64,000 nucleotides of DNA from Thiosocius teredinicola (GTDB lineage: Bacteria > Pseudomonadota > Gammaproteobacteria > Chromatiales > Chromatiaceae): the NCBI RefSeq assembly GCF_002009425.1, contig NZ_CP019936.1, forward strand, positions 496,001-560,000, read 5' to 3'. A program made the position numbers and the translations under genes. Positions within the stretch are counted from its first letter, which is position 1. Every line of letters starts with the position of its first letter. The notes beneath the pieces are model-generated. The model was given only the letters and a program-made list of their open reading frames with translations, had not been told where the DNA came from and did not search any database. Positions 43,409 through 51,389 of this stretch are shown one piece after another.

Positions 43409-44332
43409 TTATTCGATCAGCGTGAAGCAATCCAGATCGCGGGCCACACTCATAGGCCCGCGATAGGCCTCGGCAATGAGCGCCTTGTTTTGTTCCAGCG
43501 TGCGCAGGCTGCGCGCCATCAGGTGCGACAGCACCAGCTTTTTAACCCCGCTGTCGGCTGCCAGTCGGCCGATACGGCGTGGCGTCGCATGCAGGCTGCG
43601 TGCGGCATGGCCGGCCTCCTGCGGGATGGCGTGAGCCATCACCAGCAAATTGACGTCTTTCGAAAGTGCGGCAAAGGCGGGGTTGTCGTCGCTCTGGTCG
43701 CCGGAAAACGCGATACGTTTGCCGCGTGCCTCCACCGTCAATCCCAAAGCCGGAACGATGCCATGCCGCACGCCGACGGCACTCACCTTGATGTCGTCCG
43801 TCTGTAAAACGATTAGCGGTTGCGTGATCGTCGCGTCGACGTCGGTCGGTATGGCCTCGAACAAATCATCACTGCCATCCAGGTAGCCTGCCAGGTAGCG
43901 GAACGCGCCGCGATCCTGGCCGAACAACGCCTGCAAAAACTCAGAGGTCGCCGGCCAGCCGCTCTTACCGGTCGGGCCAATGATCGGGAGTGGGCGAGTG
44001 CGTGAGGAAAAATAGCCGCTTTTCAGCAAGGCGGGCAGGTCGGCGGCATGGTCGGTGTGCAGATGCGTGAGCACGATGGCGTCGAGGTCTGCGATGTCCG
44101 CACCCGACTGCCCGAACCGCAGAAAAACGCCACCGCCGACATCAACCATCACCTTCGCCTTGCCGTCCAACCAGACCAGGTAGCCACTGGAGGCGCGGTC
44201 GTCGTCAGCGATCGGTCCACCCGAGCCAAGCACCTGCACCGCCAAAGTGCCTGCGCAGGTGGACGGTGCGTCCGCGCCCATGGCGTTGGTGGCGAGCAGC
44301 AATGCGCTCAGTGCTGCGAACAGTGTCTTCAT
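43409..44332 (-). CDS. Exported metallo-beta-lactamase-fold hydrolase
   Basis: 307 residues with a signal peptide (MKTLFAALSALLLATNAMGA). The metal-binding motif HLHTDHAADL and later ligands in VRHGIVPALG, FSGDQSDDN and LSHLMARSL are those of MBL-fold enzymes of the RNase Z/arylsulfatase-like branch, here periplasmic. Substrate unknown. It faces the hemerythrin gene tail to tail (10 bp) within a redox cluster. Confidence 0.83.
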   Translation of the reverse strand: MKTLFAALSALLLATNAMGADAPSTCAGTLAVQVLGSGGPIADDDRASSGYLVWLDGKAKVMVDVGGGVFLRFGQSGADIADLDAIVLTHLHTDHAADLPALLKSGYFSSRTRPLPIIGPTGKSGWPATSEFLQALFGQDRGAFRYLAGYLDGSDDLFEAIPTDVDATITQPLIVLQTDDIKVSAVGVRHGIVPALGLTVEARGKRIAFSGDQSDDNPAFAALSKDVNLLVMAHAIPQEAGHAARSLHATPRRIGRLAADSGVKKLVLSHLMARSLRTLEQNKALIAEAYRGPMSVARDLDCFTLIE

Positions 44333-44558
44333 TCCGTGGTTTCTCCCGAATTGCCGTCGCGACTCGATGCCTTTGCCCGACCCGAAGCAAGAAGACCGGC
44401 GCCGACATCGTTTTGTTTCAAAAATGTCATCAGAGCGTTTGTCGTGATCTCAGGGCAAAAAAATTGGAATAAAGCCGGCATTGCGGTGTTCTTGTCGTTA
44501 GTGACCCGGCGCCATAGGGGCGGGTGTCTGTGAATTCAAGCAACACAAGGAAACAACT

Positions 44559-45059
44559 ATGCCTTTGTCGATTCGATCGTTGATGCTTGGCGCCATGCTG
44601 TGGATGCCGATTGCTACCCTGGCTGCGGAACCCGCCGCCAATGGGCTGCTCATGCCGGAAGACTATAAAGACTGGCGGGTGATCTCCAGTTCGCACCGCA
44701 CCGATCACAAGAGTCTGCGGGTGATTCTCGGTAACGATATTGCGGTAAAAGCGGCAAGGGAAGGCAACACGAATCCTTGGCCCGATGGCGCGATCCTGGG
44801 CAAGGTGGTGTGGAAAGAAAAAGTCGATCCGCACTGGGCTGCGGCGATCGTACCGGGTGACTTCTCACACGCCGAGTTCATGTACAAGGATTCGAAAAAA
44901 TGGGCGGCCAATGACGGATGGGGTTATGCGCGCTGGGTCGGCACGGAGCTAAAGCCCTACGGCAATGATGCCACCGCAGCACAGGCCGAGTGCATTGCTT
45001 GTCATACCCCGGTTAAAGACCGCGACTGGGTGTTCACTACGCCGGCCGTCTTTCCCTAG
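44559..45059 (+). CDS. Cytochrome P460 family protein (2)
   Basis: 166-residue precursor: signal peptide to ~22 (TLAA), family segment DYKDWRVISSSHRTD, WAANDGWGYARW core and heme motif CIACH (145-149) near the C-terminus. This is the canonical P460 size. It is only distantly similar to the first P460 at 42.1 kb. It lies immediately upstream of an ECF sigma factor/anti-sigma pair, which probably controls it; a GGAATAA element at 44466 could be an ECF -35, but no matching -10 at proper spacing was found. Confidence 0.85.
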   Translation: MPLSIRSLMLGAMLWMPIATLAAEPAANGLLMPEDYKDWRVISSSHRTDHKSLRVILGNDIAVKAAREGNTNPWPDGAILGKVVWKEKVDPHWAAAIVPGDFSHAEFMYKDSKKWAANDGWGYARWVGTELKPYGNDATAAQAECIACHTPVKDRDWVFTTPAVFP

Positions 45060-45117
45060 CCTAAGTGGCCGCGGCATCGCCCACGTTGTGAGCGATCGAT
45101 GATGAATGGAGGCACTG

Positions 45118-45144
45118 ATGCCCTACGGTTGTCGTGAACGATAG
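45118..45144 (+). CDS. Eight-codon leader mini-ORF ahead of the ECF sigma gene
   Basis: ATG with GGAGG five bases upstream (a better ribosome site than any for the sigma gene itself) encodes MPYGCRER and stops eight bases inside the sigma gene. It overlaps the sigma GTG in another frame, so translation of the sigma factor may depend on it. Confidence 0.35.
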   Translation: MPYGCRER

Positions 45145-45646
45145 ATTTCGCAAGGACATGACGGCGCAGATTCCCAGTCTGCGCCGTTATGCGCGCGCGC
45201 TGACCGGTACGCAGGACGAGGCGGACGATCTCGTTCAAGATTGCCTTGCGCGCGCCTGGAGCCGGATGCATATGTGGCAGCCGGGCAGCGACCTGCGCAA
45301 ATGGTTGTTCGCGATCATGCACAACCTCTATGTCAACAACGTGCGTCGCTCGGCGCGAACGCCGCAGGCGGTACCGTTGGATGACGTGGCGGCTTCGCTG
45401 CCGCAACGCGATCAGGCTGCTGATTCGTTGCATCTGCGTGACCTGGAGTCCGCGTTTGCAAAGCTTTCGCCCGACCAAAAACAGGTGCTTCTCTTGGTCT
45501 CGCTGGAGGGGCTTTCTTATTCCGAGGTTGCGCTGATGCTCGACGTGCCGCTCGGCACCGTCATGTCTCGTCTGCACCGCGCCCGACAGAAATTGCGTGA
45601 GCTGTTGGGTTTCGACAGCATAGTGTCGCTGAGGGCCGTGAAATGA
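45134..45646 (+). CDS. ECF-type RNA polymerase sigma factor
   Basis: 170 residues with region 2 (RRYARALTGTQDEADDLVQDCLARAW, in part: DEADDLVQD) and region 4 (LSPDQKQVLLLVSLEGLSYSEVA, VPLGTVMSRLHRAR). It directs transcription of a stress regulon, probably including the adjacent P460. GTG 45134 is the only start before region 2 without losing the frame. It overlaps the anti-sigma gene by 4 bases. Confidence 0.9.
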   Translation: MNDRFRKDMTAQIPSLRRYARALTGTQDEADDLVQDCLARAWSRMHMWQPGSDLRKWLFAIMHNLYVNNVRRSARTPQAVPLDDVAASLPQRDQAADSLHLRDLESAFAKLSPDQKQVLLLVSLEGLSYSEVALMLDVPLGTVMSRLHRARQKLRELLGFDSIVSLRAVK

Positions 45647-46419
45647 ACGAGACGACGAGACCAATCACAGATGACGACCTGCACGGCTATGCCGACGGGC
45701 AACTGTCGCCGCAACGTCGCGCCGTGGTCGAAGCCTATCTGCAGGAGAACACCGAAGCGGCGCAGTTGGTGCGTTCCTATGTGCAGATCAATCAAGGTTT
45801 GCATGCGCTATTTGACGAACCGGCAAGCGAGCCGGCGGTGGAAGATTTCCACCCTGCGGTGCGGCGACTGTCGAATGCGTGGCGAATGGCGGCGGCAGGG
45901 GTTGTGATGGCTGTTGGTTTCGCCGCCGGCTGGCTGGGCCATGTTATTGCCGATGATGCGACATCGCCGGTGATGGTCGATCTGGTCAGTCCGGCGGCAT
46001 TCGCGCATGTGGTGTTCACAACCGACAAGACACACCCGGTCGAGATCGACTCCGAGCAGGCAGAACACCTTGAAACCTGGTTGTCGAACCGTCTGGATAC
46101 GCCGTTGCAGGCGCCGGACCTTGGCTCGCAAGGTTTCCGTTTGCTCGGTGGTCGGCTGCTGCCGTCGACCGGGCGCATGGCCGCACAGTTCATGTACGAG
46201 AACGAACAGGGTCTGCGCGTGACCCTGTACCAACGCAAGGGCGAATGGGGGCGCAACGACAATGCATTCGGTTATGCCTTTTATGACGGTGTCGGTGTGC
46301 TGTTCTGGACCGAGGGTCAGATGGGGTATGCCTTGTCGGGCGCGCTCGACCGGTCGCGCATATTGAAGCTCGCTGATGCGATGCGGGGGCTGAAGGCGCC
46401 GCCGGCCAGGCATTTCTAG
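45643..46419 (+). CDS. Membrane anti-sigma factor
   Basis: 258 residues. An N-terminal ~80-residue cytoplasmic domain (DDLHGYADGQLSPQRRAVVEAYL, typical of anti-sigma proteins, here without the HxxxCxxC zinc motif), one membrane segment at ~84-105 (MAAAGVVMAVGFAAGWLGHVI) and a periplasmic sensor domain. ATGA overlap with the sigma gene fits stoichiometric co-expression. The signal sensed is unknown. Confidence 0.85.
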   Translation: MNETTRPITDDDLHGYADGQLSPQRRAVVEAYLQENTEAAQLVRSYVQINQGLHALFDEPASEPAVEDFHPAVRRLSNAWRMAAAGVVMAVGFAAGWLGHVIADDATSPVMVDLVSPAAFAHVVFTTDKTHPVEIDSEQAEHLETWLSNRLDTPLQAPDLGSQGFRLLGGRLLPSTGRMAAQFMYENEQGLRVTLYQRKGEWGRNDNAFGYAFYDGVGVLFWTEGQMGYALSGALDRSRILKLADAMRGLKAPPARHF

Positions 46420-46827
46420 GTTTCGGATTGCGTTCGACGCAGCTCCACTCCAATCGAAAGAAGGACGCGAGCGCCACTGGGTGGACGCGGGAGATGGTGT
46501 GCACGAAAGAGATCTGGAAGCTTTGACCCCCGCTCTTGGGATCGCCCAAGCATGCTTGAAAGAAATAGACAGAAACGAAGAGAAAAGCGAAAGATCGATT
46601 GATTACATGTATTTACTTCGTTTCTGGTGTGTTCTCTAGTTTATTTCCATTCTGGTCCTTGCGCGTGCCCATCAGTCGCAATGAATCAATTGGTCATCGC
46701 GCCAAATGTAAGCATTGTGGCGCGACTTGCCGGGCTGGATGTGTTCGATTCCTTGCAACGTGTTGGCGGGTAAGGAAGGTTTTGACATACTGAAACCTTG
46801 AATCAGCACGGTCATGCGAATTCAAGA
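46420..46827. other. Gene-free spacer at the left edge of an AT-richer segment
   Basis: About 400 bp without a convincing gene. The base composition falls visibly from here on. A short CTTGGG-ATCG-CCCAAG hairpin at 46535-46550 has no T-tract. A small plus-strand frame at 46599-46793 was considered and rejected. Confidence 0.5.
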
Positions 46828-47805
46828 ATGGACGAACTAAAAATAAAGCCGGATATTGCGCAAGGCTTAATCTGTCCCGTATGCAAGTCGCCTGGAATGC
46901 AACTGAGCGACTCAGCGTTTCATTGCAGCAATCATGATCATTCAAACTGCTTCCCAGTTATCGATGGTTGCCCAGTGCTGATCAACGAAGGGAACAGTGT
47001 CTTTGCCATCGAAGATTTTCAATCTCGACATGTCACAACCATGGATCTGCGCAAGCCGTCAGAGAAGCCAAACACCCTGGCTGACAAGGTGAAGCGTTGG
47101 TTGGCAAAACTCACTCCCTCCATCTCGCGGTCAGTCAGCGATTACTTTCCCAAGGATGCCCTGGAGGAAGTCCAGGCCAGCTTAGGTCATGCACCAAAGG
47201 CGTTGATCCTGGGTGCGGGTGATCGACAGATCAAAGCTACGGCGAGCGGTGACATCGTTTATAGCGATGTCGCTGTTGGTGAGTTGACGCAACTGGTCTG
47301 CGATGCTCACGACATCCCGTTCCCTGAGAACTATTTTGATGTCGTGATTGCGGCTGCGGTGCTCGAACATGTTGCGGACCCTTATCGCTGCGTTAACGAG
47401 ATACATCGCGTATTGAAACCCCAAGGATTCGTTTACGCGATCACACCTTTCATGCAGCAAGTGCACATGGGGCGCTACGACTTCACCCGATTCACCCATC
47501 TTGGGCATCGCCGCCTATTCCGAAGGTTCACCGAAGAGCGCAGCGGCGTAGCCAATGGCCAGGGAATGGTTCTGGCATGGAGCATTGAGCGTTTCATAGC
47601 GGGGTTTTCCGACAATCCTCGCACGCATGCCAAGCTGCGCAGCTTGGCTCGTTTTGTCGCGTTTCCGTTTTCTCGCTTCGATCGCGTGCTCGCCAAGAAG
47701 GCGTGTGCGTATGACTCGGCTTCTGCGTTTTACTTTTTTGGGCGCAAAAGCGACCAAGTATTGTCCGATAGGGATCTCATCAAAGGCTATCGTGGGCTGT
47801 TGTAG
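46828..47805 (+). CDS. SAM-dependent methyltransferase (type 11) with N-terminal zinc-ribbon-like segment
   Basis: 325 residues from ATG 46828. The N-terminus has CPVCKSPGM with a following CSNHDHSNC and the DGCPVLI hinge, a Trm112/YcaR-like segment often fused to methyltransferases. Residues ~115-260 are a class I methyltransferase: ALILGAGDRQ (motif I), LTQLVCDAHDIPFPENYFDVVI, and LEHVADPYRCVNEIHRVLKPQG. A small-molecule or glycan substrate is likely. Codon use is AT-richer than in neighbouring genes, consistent with transfer. Confidence 0.75.
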   Translation: MDELKIKPDIAQGLICPVCKSPGMQLSDSAFHCSNHDHSNCFPVIDGCPVLINEGNSVFAIEDFQSRHVTTMDLRKPSEKPNTLADKVKRWLAKLTPSISRSVSDYFPKDALEEVQASLGHAPKALILGAGDRQIKATASGDIVYSDVAVGELTQLVCDAHDIPFPENYFDVVIAAAVLEHVADPYRCVNEIHRVLKPQGFVYAITPFMQQVHMGRYDFTRFTHLGHRRLFRRFTEERSGVANGQGMVLAWSIERFIAGFSDNPRTHAKLRSLARFVAFPFSRFDRVLAKKACAYDSASAFYFFGRKSDQVLSDRDLIKGYRGLL

Positions 47806-47873
47806 GTCGATGGCTGGGGTCGGCGTTGTGTTCGCATGCGGCTGATCCAGCAGTTTTGCCATTGGGCTATCGA

Positions 47874-49100
47874 TCAACCTACCCGCATCACGTAGACCGC
47901 ATTGCTTTTGACCTTGGGAGTGGTGATGTAAATCACGCTCTTCCATGGCGCGTAGTAAAACACCTTTTTGCCGGGATAGCGGTCATAGGGCGGTGGCTTG
48001 CCGTCAGGCGTGTAGCGTCCCTCGGTCTTGTCGTTTGGATCGAAAGTGAACCATCGGCCTTGAATCTTGGGTTGCTGCATGCGCCTGAGCACCTTGTCCC
48101 ATTCCGGGATATAGACACAAGCAGGCATCTCGTTTTTCCAGTCAAAGGCAACGCCCTTGAACTTGCCATTTTTAATGGATTCCTTTTTCAGGTCGTAAAT
48201 TGCCCATCGTGCACTACCGTTCGCATAGCCGAGATAAAGAATGTTGTCTTTATAGCGGGTGCCGCAGGTGGAACCGCCGAGGCTCCACGGTACGCCCTTT
48301 TGGAGTCGCACCTTATGGGTCTTCGGGTCATAGCGAATATGATCGTGGCGACTGTATTTCTTGTAGCGAAGATGGCCGACCACGGTGTCGTGGAACTCGT
48401 TGTAAAACAGATTTCCGTAGATGTCCGGATACCTGTTTTTGCCCTTTACGTGCCAGACCTTCCCCGTTGTTTCTTTGCTGACGGTGTTGAACGACCAGAG
48501 ATGGCCGCGCGATTGGTTGATGGTTTTGCGTTTCGTGTCGAACCACACGCCGTTGTACTGGTGGCGCGAGGTGGGCATGCCGTCCGGCAGTATGTCCGCC
48601 GGCTTTTTGAGTGCGGGGCGATAATTGGTGAAGTTCTTGGATTTTCTGTATTCGTTGGACCATTCGAATCCTGGTCGGTCAGGATCGGAGGGAAGCTGTT
48701 CGATGACCCAGGTATCGTCACCGCCCATATGTTCGATATCGAGCGACCAGATGGCATTCAGGCTCGTATTGCCGTGTCCTCCTCCCCAGGGTATGTAAAA
48801 TTTGCCATCGTCCCCGAGATCGCCGCTGACCCACGCGCTGAAGGTCTCTCGTATTGAGCCGTTGCCGTGGTTGAGCGTTTTGAAACGCTTGCCCATGGCC
48901 GACTCAAGTTTTCGCTGCAACGGCACGAGTGAGGTATCGGCAACTTCGTACCATGTGTTCAGCTGAAGCTTGTGGAGGCTTTCTTGTAGCACTCTGCCGT
49001 CTGAATCTTTCTCTGGAACCCAGACGAAATCACTTTCGGCCCACGTTGGGAATGAACTCAGTATGAGCACAATGACGATGCTCAGTTGTGCACGAATCAT
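47874..49100 (-). CDS. Secreted protein, possibly kelch-like beta-propeller
   Basis: 408 residues behind a signal peptide (MIRAQLSIVIVLILSSFPTWA). The mature part is rich in Trp/Tyr/Gly, with recurrent strand-turn units (FYIPWGGGHGN, NGVWFDTKRK, NILYLGYANGSARWAIYDL, KVFYYAPWKSVIYITTP) reminiscent of a galactose-oxidase-like propeller. No catalytic motif was identified. The frame is open to 49193 but the signal peptide fixes the start. It is AT-richer than neighbours, convergent with the methyltransferase gene. Confidence 0.6.
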   Translation of the reverse strand: MIRAQLSIVIVLILSSFPTWAESDFVWVPEKDSDGRVLQESLHKLQLNTWYEVADTSLVPLQRKLESAMGKRFKTLNHGNGSIRETFSAWVSGDLGDDGKFYIPWGGGHGNTSLNAIWSLDIEHMGGDDTWVIEQLPSDPDRPGFEWSNEYRKSKNFTNYRPALKKPADILPDGMPTSRHQYNGVWFDTKRKTINQSRGHLWSFNTVSKETTGKVWHVKGKNRYPDIYGNLFYNEFHDTVVGHLRYKKYSRHDHIRYDPKTHKVRLQKGVPWSLGGSTCGTRYKDNILYLGYANGSARWAIYDLKKESIKNGKFKGVAFDWKNEMPACVYIPEWDKVLRRMQQPKIQGRWFTFDPNDKTEGRYTPDGKPPPYDRYPGKKVFYYAPWKSVIYITTPKVKSNAVYVMRVG

Positions 49101-49418
49101 CCTGTATCGGCTCGCTCGTTGAGACTTCAGTGTTAGGCTAACTCCCTGCTTGTCATGCGGCAAGGCTGCAGCCAACGAACCCCGCTTGCTCAAGCGAGCC
49201 TGTTAACAACGACACAAAATGTCGTGAGTGTTCACGTTTTTGATTTCGACGTTGGCCGGCAGCGTGCGTGTCGTGGGATAAAAAGCGTTCGTTGTAGAGA
49301 AGTGGCGTTAAGGGGCGTAGCTGGAGGAAATGATCTCTAGAGCGTTCGACCGCCTTGTGATCCATCGGCTACGGATTCAGCGGTACCGCCCCTCTTTGAG
49401 AATTCGACATACTGAGGG
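49101..49418. other. Gene-free spacer
   Basis: About 320 bp between two minus-strand genes. A GGAGGAA-ATG on the plus strand at 49330 opens a frame that runs antisense into the zinc-ribbon gene and is not credible. Nothing else seen. Confidence 0.45.
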
Positions 49419-49571
49419 TTACTCGATCTTTCTGAAGTATTTCCGTTTGCACTTGTGGCAACGAAACTTTGGATTTCTCAGCAGTAACCTTTCCAAGAAC
49501 GTCCTATGGACACGATCAGCGGTTTGGTGTCCGCAGAAAGGGCATTTGAGACTGTAGTCGCGAAAGAACAT
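49419..49571 (-). CDS. 50-residue zinc-ribbon protein
   Basis: ATG at 49571 to TAA at 49419. Two CxxC knuckles, CPFC (residues 10-13) and CHKC (38-41), are separated by a basic helix (RVHRTFLERLLLRNPKF), the layout of small stand-alone zinc ribbons common in gammaproteobacteria. The C-terminus is very basic (KRKYFRKIE). Possibly nucleic-acid binding; function unknown. Confidence 0.55.
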   Translation of the reverse strand: MFFRDYSLKCPFCGHQTADRVHRTFLERLLLRNPKFRCHKCKRKYFRKIE

Positions 49572-50147
49572 CGAAATGATCTAACCGTTTGATCTGTTAC
49601 ATAGACCGTTGTCGTAGATAGCGGGTGTTCTCTCCGCCAAGTCTTCGAACCGATCCGCACCAGTCCAGTAGATGCCGCCTCTCGGATCGCGTCAACCGGA
49701 GACTTTGTAGACCAACTCGGTCCGCGAGTTGCGGGCCGGCATTTTGGCCAACAACCGCCGATAGTCGATTTGCGCAGGGTGTATGCATGGGCAAGAGTCA
49801 GCAGTAACGAAACGGTCCGGCGCAAGATCTGCGAGAGTATCGGTACTCGTCCGATGGCTTTGGCATACGGAAACCATGGCCGATGCCTGAATGCGATCGC
49901 ATGAGGACGCAAGATACGCGGCGCGTTGGCCGGGGCTCGTTTCCTGGTGCGCCGAATGCGTGGGTGCGATCTGTTTGAGATCAGCCCCGGATTCGCTCCG
50001 GGGTTTCTCGTGTCTTGACCGTTTTGGGAAAATGATCCGAGCGCCAAACGATAACGAGGCGTGATCAATCGCCGATGTGATTGGTGCGCCCGTTCGAACG
50101 TCGTTCGAATTCCCATCTGAATAACAGGGCGACCAATTCTGAAGAAA
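49572..50147. other. Gene-free region beside tRNA-Arg
   Basis: 576 bp. Long frames exist on the minus strand but their translations are Arg/Pro/Ser-rich, lack motifs and mutually overlap, so I read the region as non-coding or decayed. No intact integrase or transposase is visible. Confidence 0.45.
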
Positions 50148-50224
50148 TGGCGCGCCCGACAGGATTTGAACCTGTGACCCCCGCCTTCGGAGGGCGGTAC
50201 TCTATCCAGCTGAGCTACGGGCGC
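50148..50224 (-). tRNA. tRNA-Arg (anticodon CCG)
   Basis: 77 nt with encoded CCA. Acceptor GCGCCCG pairs with CGGGCGC, discriminator G; D-arm GCTCAGCTGGATAGAGT; anticodon loop CTCCGAA (CCG) on a CCGCC/GGCGG stem; T-loop GGTTCAAATCC. All arms fold. Reads the CGG codon. Confidence 0.97.
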
Positions 50225-50245
50225 TTTGTGAACTGATTGTCTCTC
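50206..50245. repeat. Direct repeat, copy 1 (tRNA 5' part and upstream flank)
   Basis: 40 bp covering the first 19 nt of tRNA-Arg and 21 bp upstream. It matches 50400-50439 with one mismatch (G/C at the 30th base). Confidence 0.85.
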
Positions 50246-50575
50246 GAAATTGATCGAGCTTCCGGCCGTTCTGCGAACGGCAGGGCGGTACCCACGCCGC
50301 TGCGCGGCTTCCCCGGCCCAAGCCTACCGGCTCGGGCGTTCGTTACTGGCAACGCCATGTTAAATGGCCTTGCCTCGCCTTGCGGCGACCGCGCCTCACC
50401 CAGCTGAGCTACGGGCGCTTTGTGAACTCATTGTCTCGACCTTTCGACCGGCGCTGAATTGCAGCCGTTGCCGAAGGCGAACATCAGCGGCCGACATTCT
50501 CGCCGATTGCGTGGGCTATCTCAATCGAAAGCGTGATTCTTGCGATTCGGTGCCGCTCGCGCGGCGGGTGTGCGT
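50225..50575. other. Gene-free GC-rich spacer with several short hairpins
   Basis: Between tRNA-Arg and the nickel permease gene. It holds small perfect inverted repeats, such as CCGTTC-TGC-GAACGG and GCCAT-GTTAA-ATGGC, plus the second copy of the 40-bp repeat. This has the look of an interspersed non-coding element inserted in a duplicated tRNA gene; no reading frame is credible. Confidence 0.45.
50400..50439. repeat. Direct repeat, copy 2 (truncated tRNA-Arg 5' end)
   Basis: Second copy of the 40-bp repeat. On the minus strand it reads as a tRNA-Arg 5' end (GCGCCCGTAGCTCAGCTGG) that then continues into unrelated sequence, so it is a tRNA fragment, not a functional tRNA. Confidence 0.8.
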
Positions 50576-51295
50576 TCAGACCGGAAGGGGCGGATTCGAT
50601 AAAGCGCCGATGGTCTGGTGCAGCAGCAAGATGCCCAGGCCGATGGTAAACAGCCCCATCATCGCGGTAAGGCTGTTGTGGGCCCAGGTCAGTCGGCGTG
50701 CCGACCACTGCAGGGGCAGGCTGATGACGACAGCCATTGCGCTCATCCCGAGCAGCGAACCAATACCGAACGTGACCAAGTACATCAGGCCTTCCAGTGG
50801 GGATTCGACCGAACCAAGCGCGAACACGATCAGCGCCGCCGACCCCGCCATGCCGTGCACCATACCGACGACAAGCGAGCGTAACGGCGTGCGTGCGGCG
50901 TGCCTGTGGTTGTGCGGGTCGTTGTCATGTGCTCCGCCGGGGGCGTGACTGTGGGCGTGAAAGTGCGTCTGTTCGCCGTGGCGGTGACGGTGAAAATGCA
51001 CGCGCTGTTGCAGCATACGGCGCAAGACATCCGCACCCAGCAGAACCAGCATGCCGCCGACGGCAGTTTCGAGCCACAGTGCCAGCGTCTGGTCCATCGC
51101 GCTGCCAACGGCGAGGGCGGTTCCGCCGAAAATAAAAATCATCAGGCTGTGACCGAGCCCCCATGCGCCGCCGTGCTTGGCGGCATCGCGCAGGCTCTTG
51201 CTTTGGGTTGTCAGGCTGGCGACGGCGGCGAGATGGTCGGCCTCGGTCGCATGCTGTAGGCCGATGAGCAGTCCCAGAATCAAGACACTGAGCAC
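50576..51295 (-). CDS. Nickel/cobalt permease (NiCoT/UreH-like)
   Basis: 239 residues, six or so membrane segments. The N-terminal segment carries the NiCoT signature HX4DH (GLQHATEADHLAAV), and a cytoplasmic His-rich loop (HFHRHRHGEQTHFHAHSH) probably binds metal. GLGHSLMIF and GMVHGMAGSAAL are further family motifs. It starts at GTG 51295. Its neighbour hypF in the same direction suggests nickel supply for a NiFe hydrogenase encoded elsewhere. Confidence 0.85.
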   Translation of the reverse strand: MLSVLILGLLIGLQHATEADHLAAVASLTTQSKSLRDAAKHGGAWGLGHSLMIFIFGGTALAVGSAMDQTLALWLETAVGGMLVLLGADVLRRMLQQRVHFHRHRHGEQTHFHAHSHAPGGAHDNDPHNHRHAARTPLRSLVVGMVHGMAGSAALIVFALGSVESPLEGLMYLVTFGIGSLLGMSAMAVVISLPLQWSARRLTWAHNSLTAMMGLFTIGLGILLLHQTIGALSNPPLPV

Positions 51296-51389
51296 GTCGG
51301 TCTCCGGGCGAATATGTGGTGATATTGCAGCAGACTTGAGACGGACAATCCCTGTCGCCGGTCAATCGAGCCGCAGTTGTCGCCGGGGT

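Noticed and set aside
44466-44500. ECF promoter (GGAATAA with CGTTAG) before the second P460 gene
   Set aside because: The spacing between the two elements is 23 bases, well beyond the usual 15-17; only the -35-like part is noted.
46599-46793. 64-codon plus-strand frame with several cysteines
   Set aside because: No ribosome site, irregular composition; cysteine pairs (KCKHC) are probably chance.
49330-49557. Plus-strand frame with a strong GGAGG before ATG
   Set aside because: Runs antisense through the 50-residue zinc-ribbon gene, whose CxxC pairs are far more protein-like.
49478-50116. 212-codon minus-strand frame beside tRNA-Arg
   Set aside because: Translation is Arg/Pro/Ser-rich without motifs and overlaps the zinc-ribbon gene on the same strand in another frame; reads like non-coding GC-rich DNA.
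50148-50224. tRNA-Arg 3' end as an attB site with a matching attR near 46.4 kb
   Set aside because: No copy of the tRNA 3' sequence was found at the left edge of the AT-rich segment, and no integrase gene is present.
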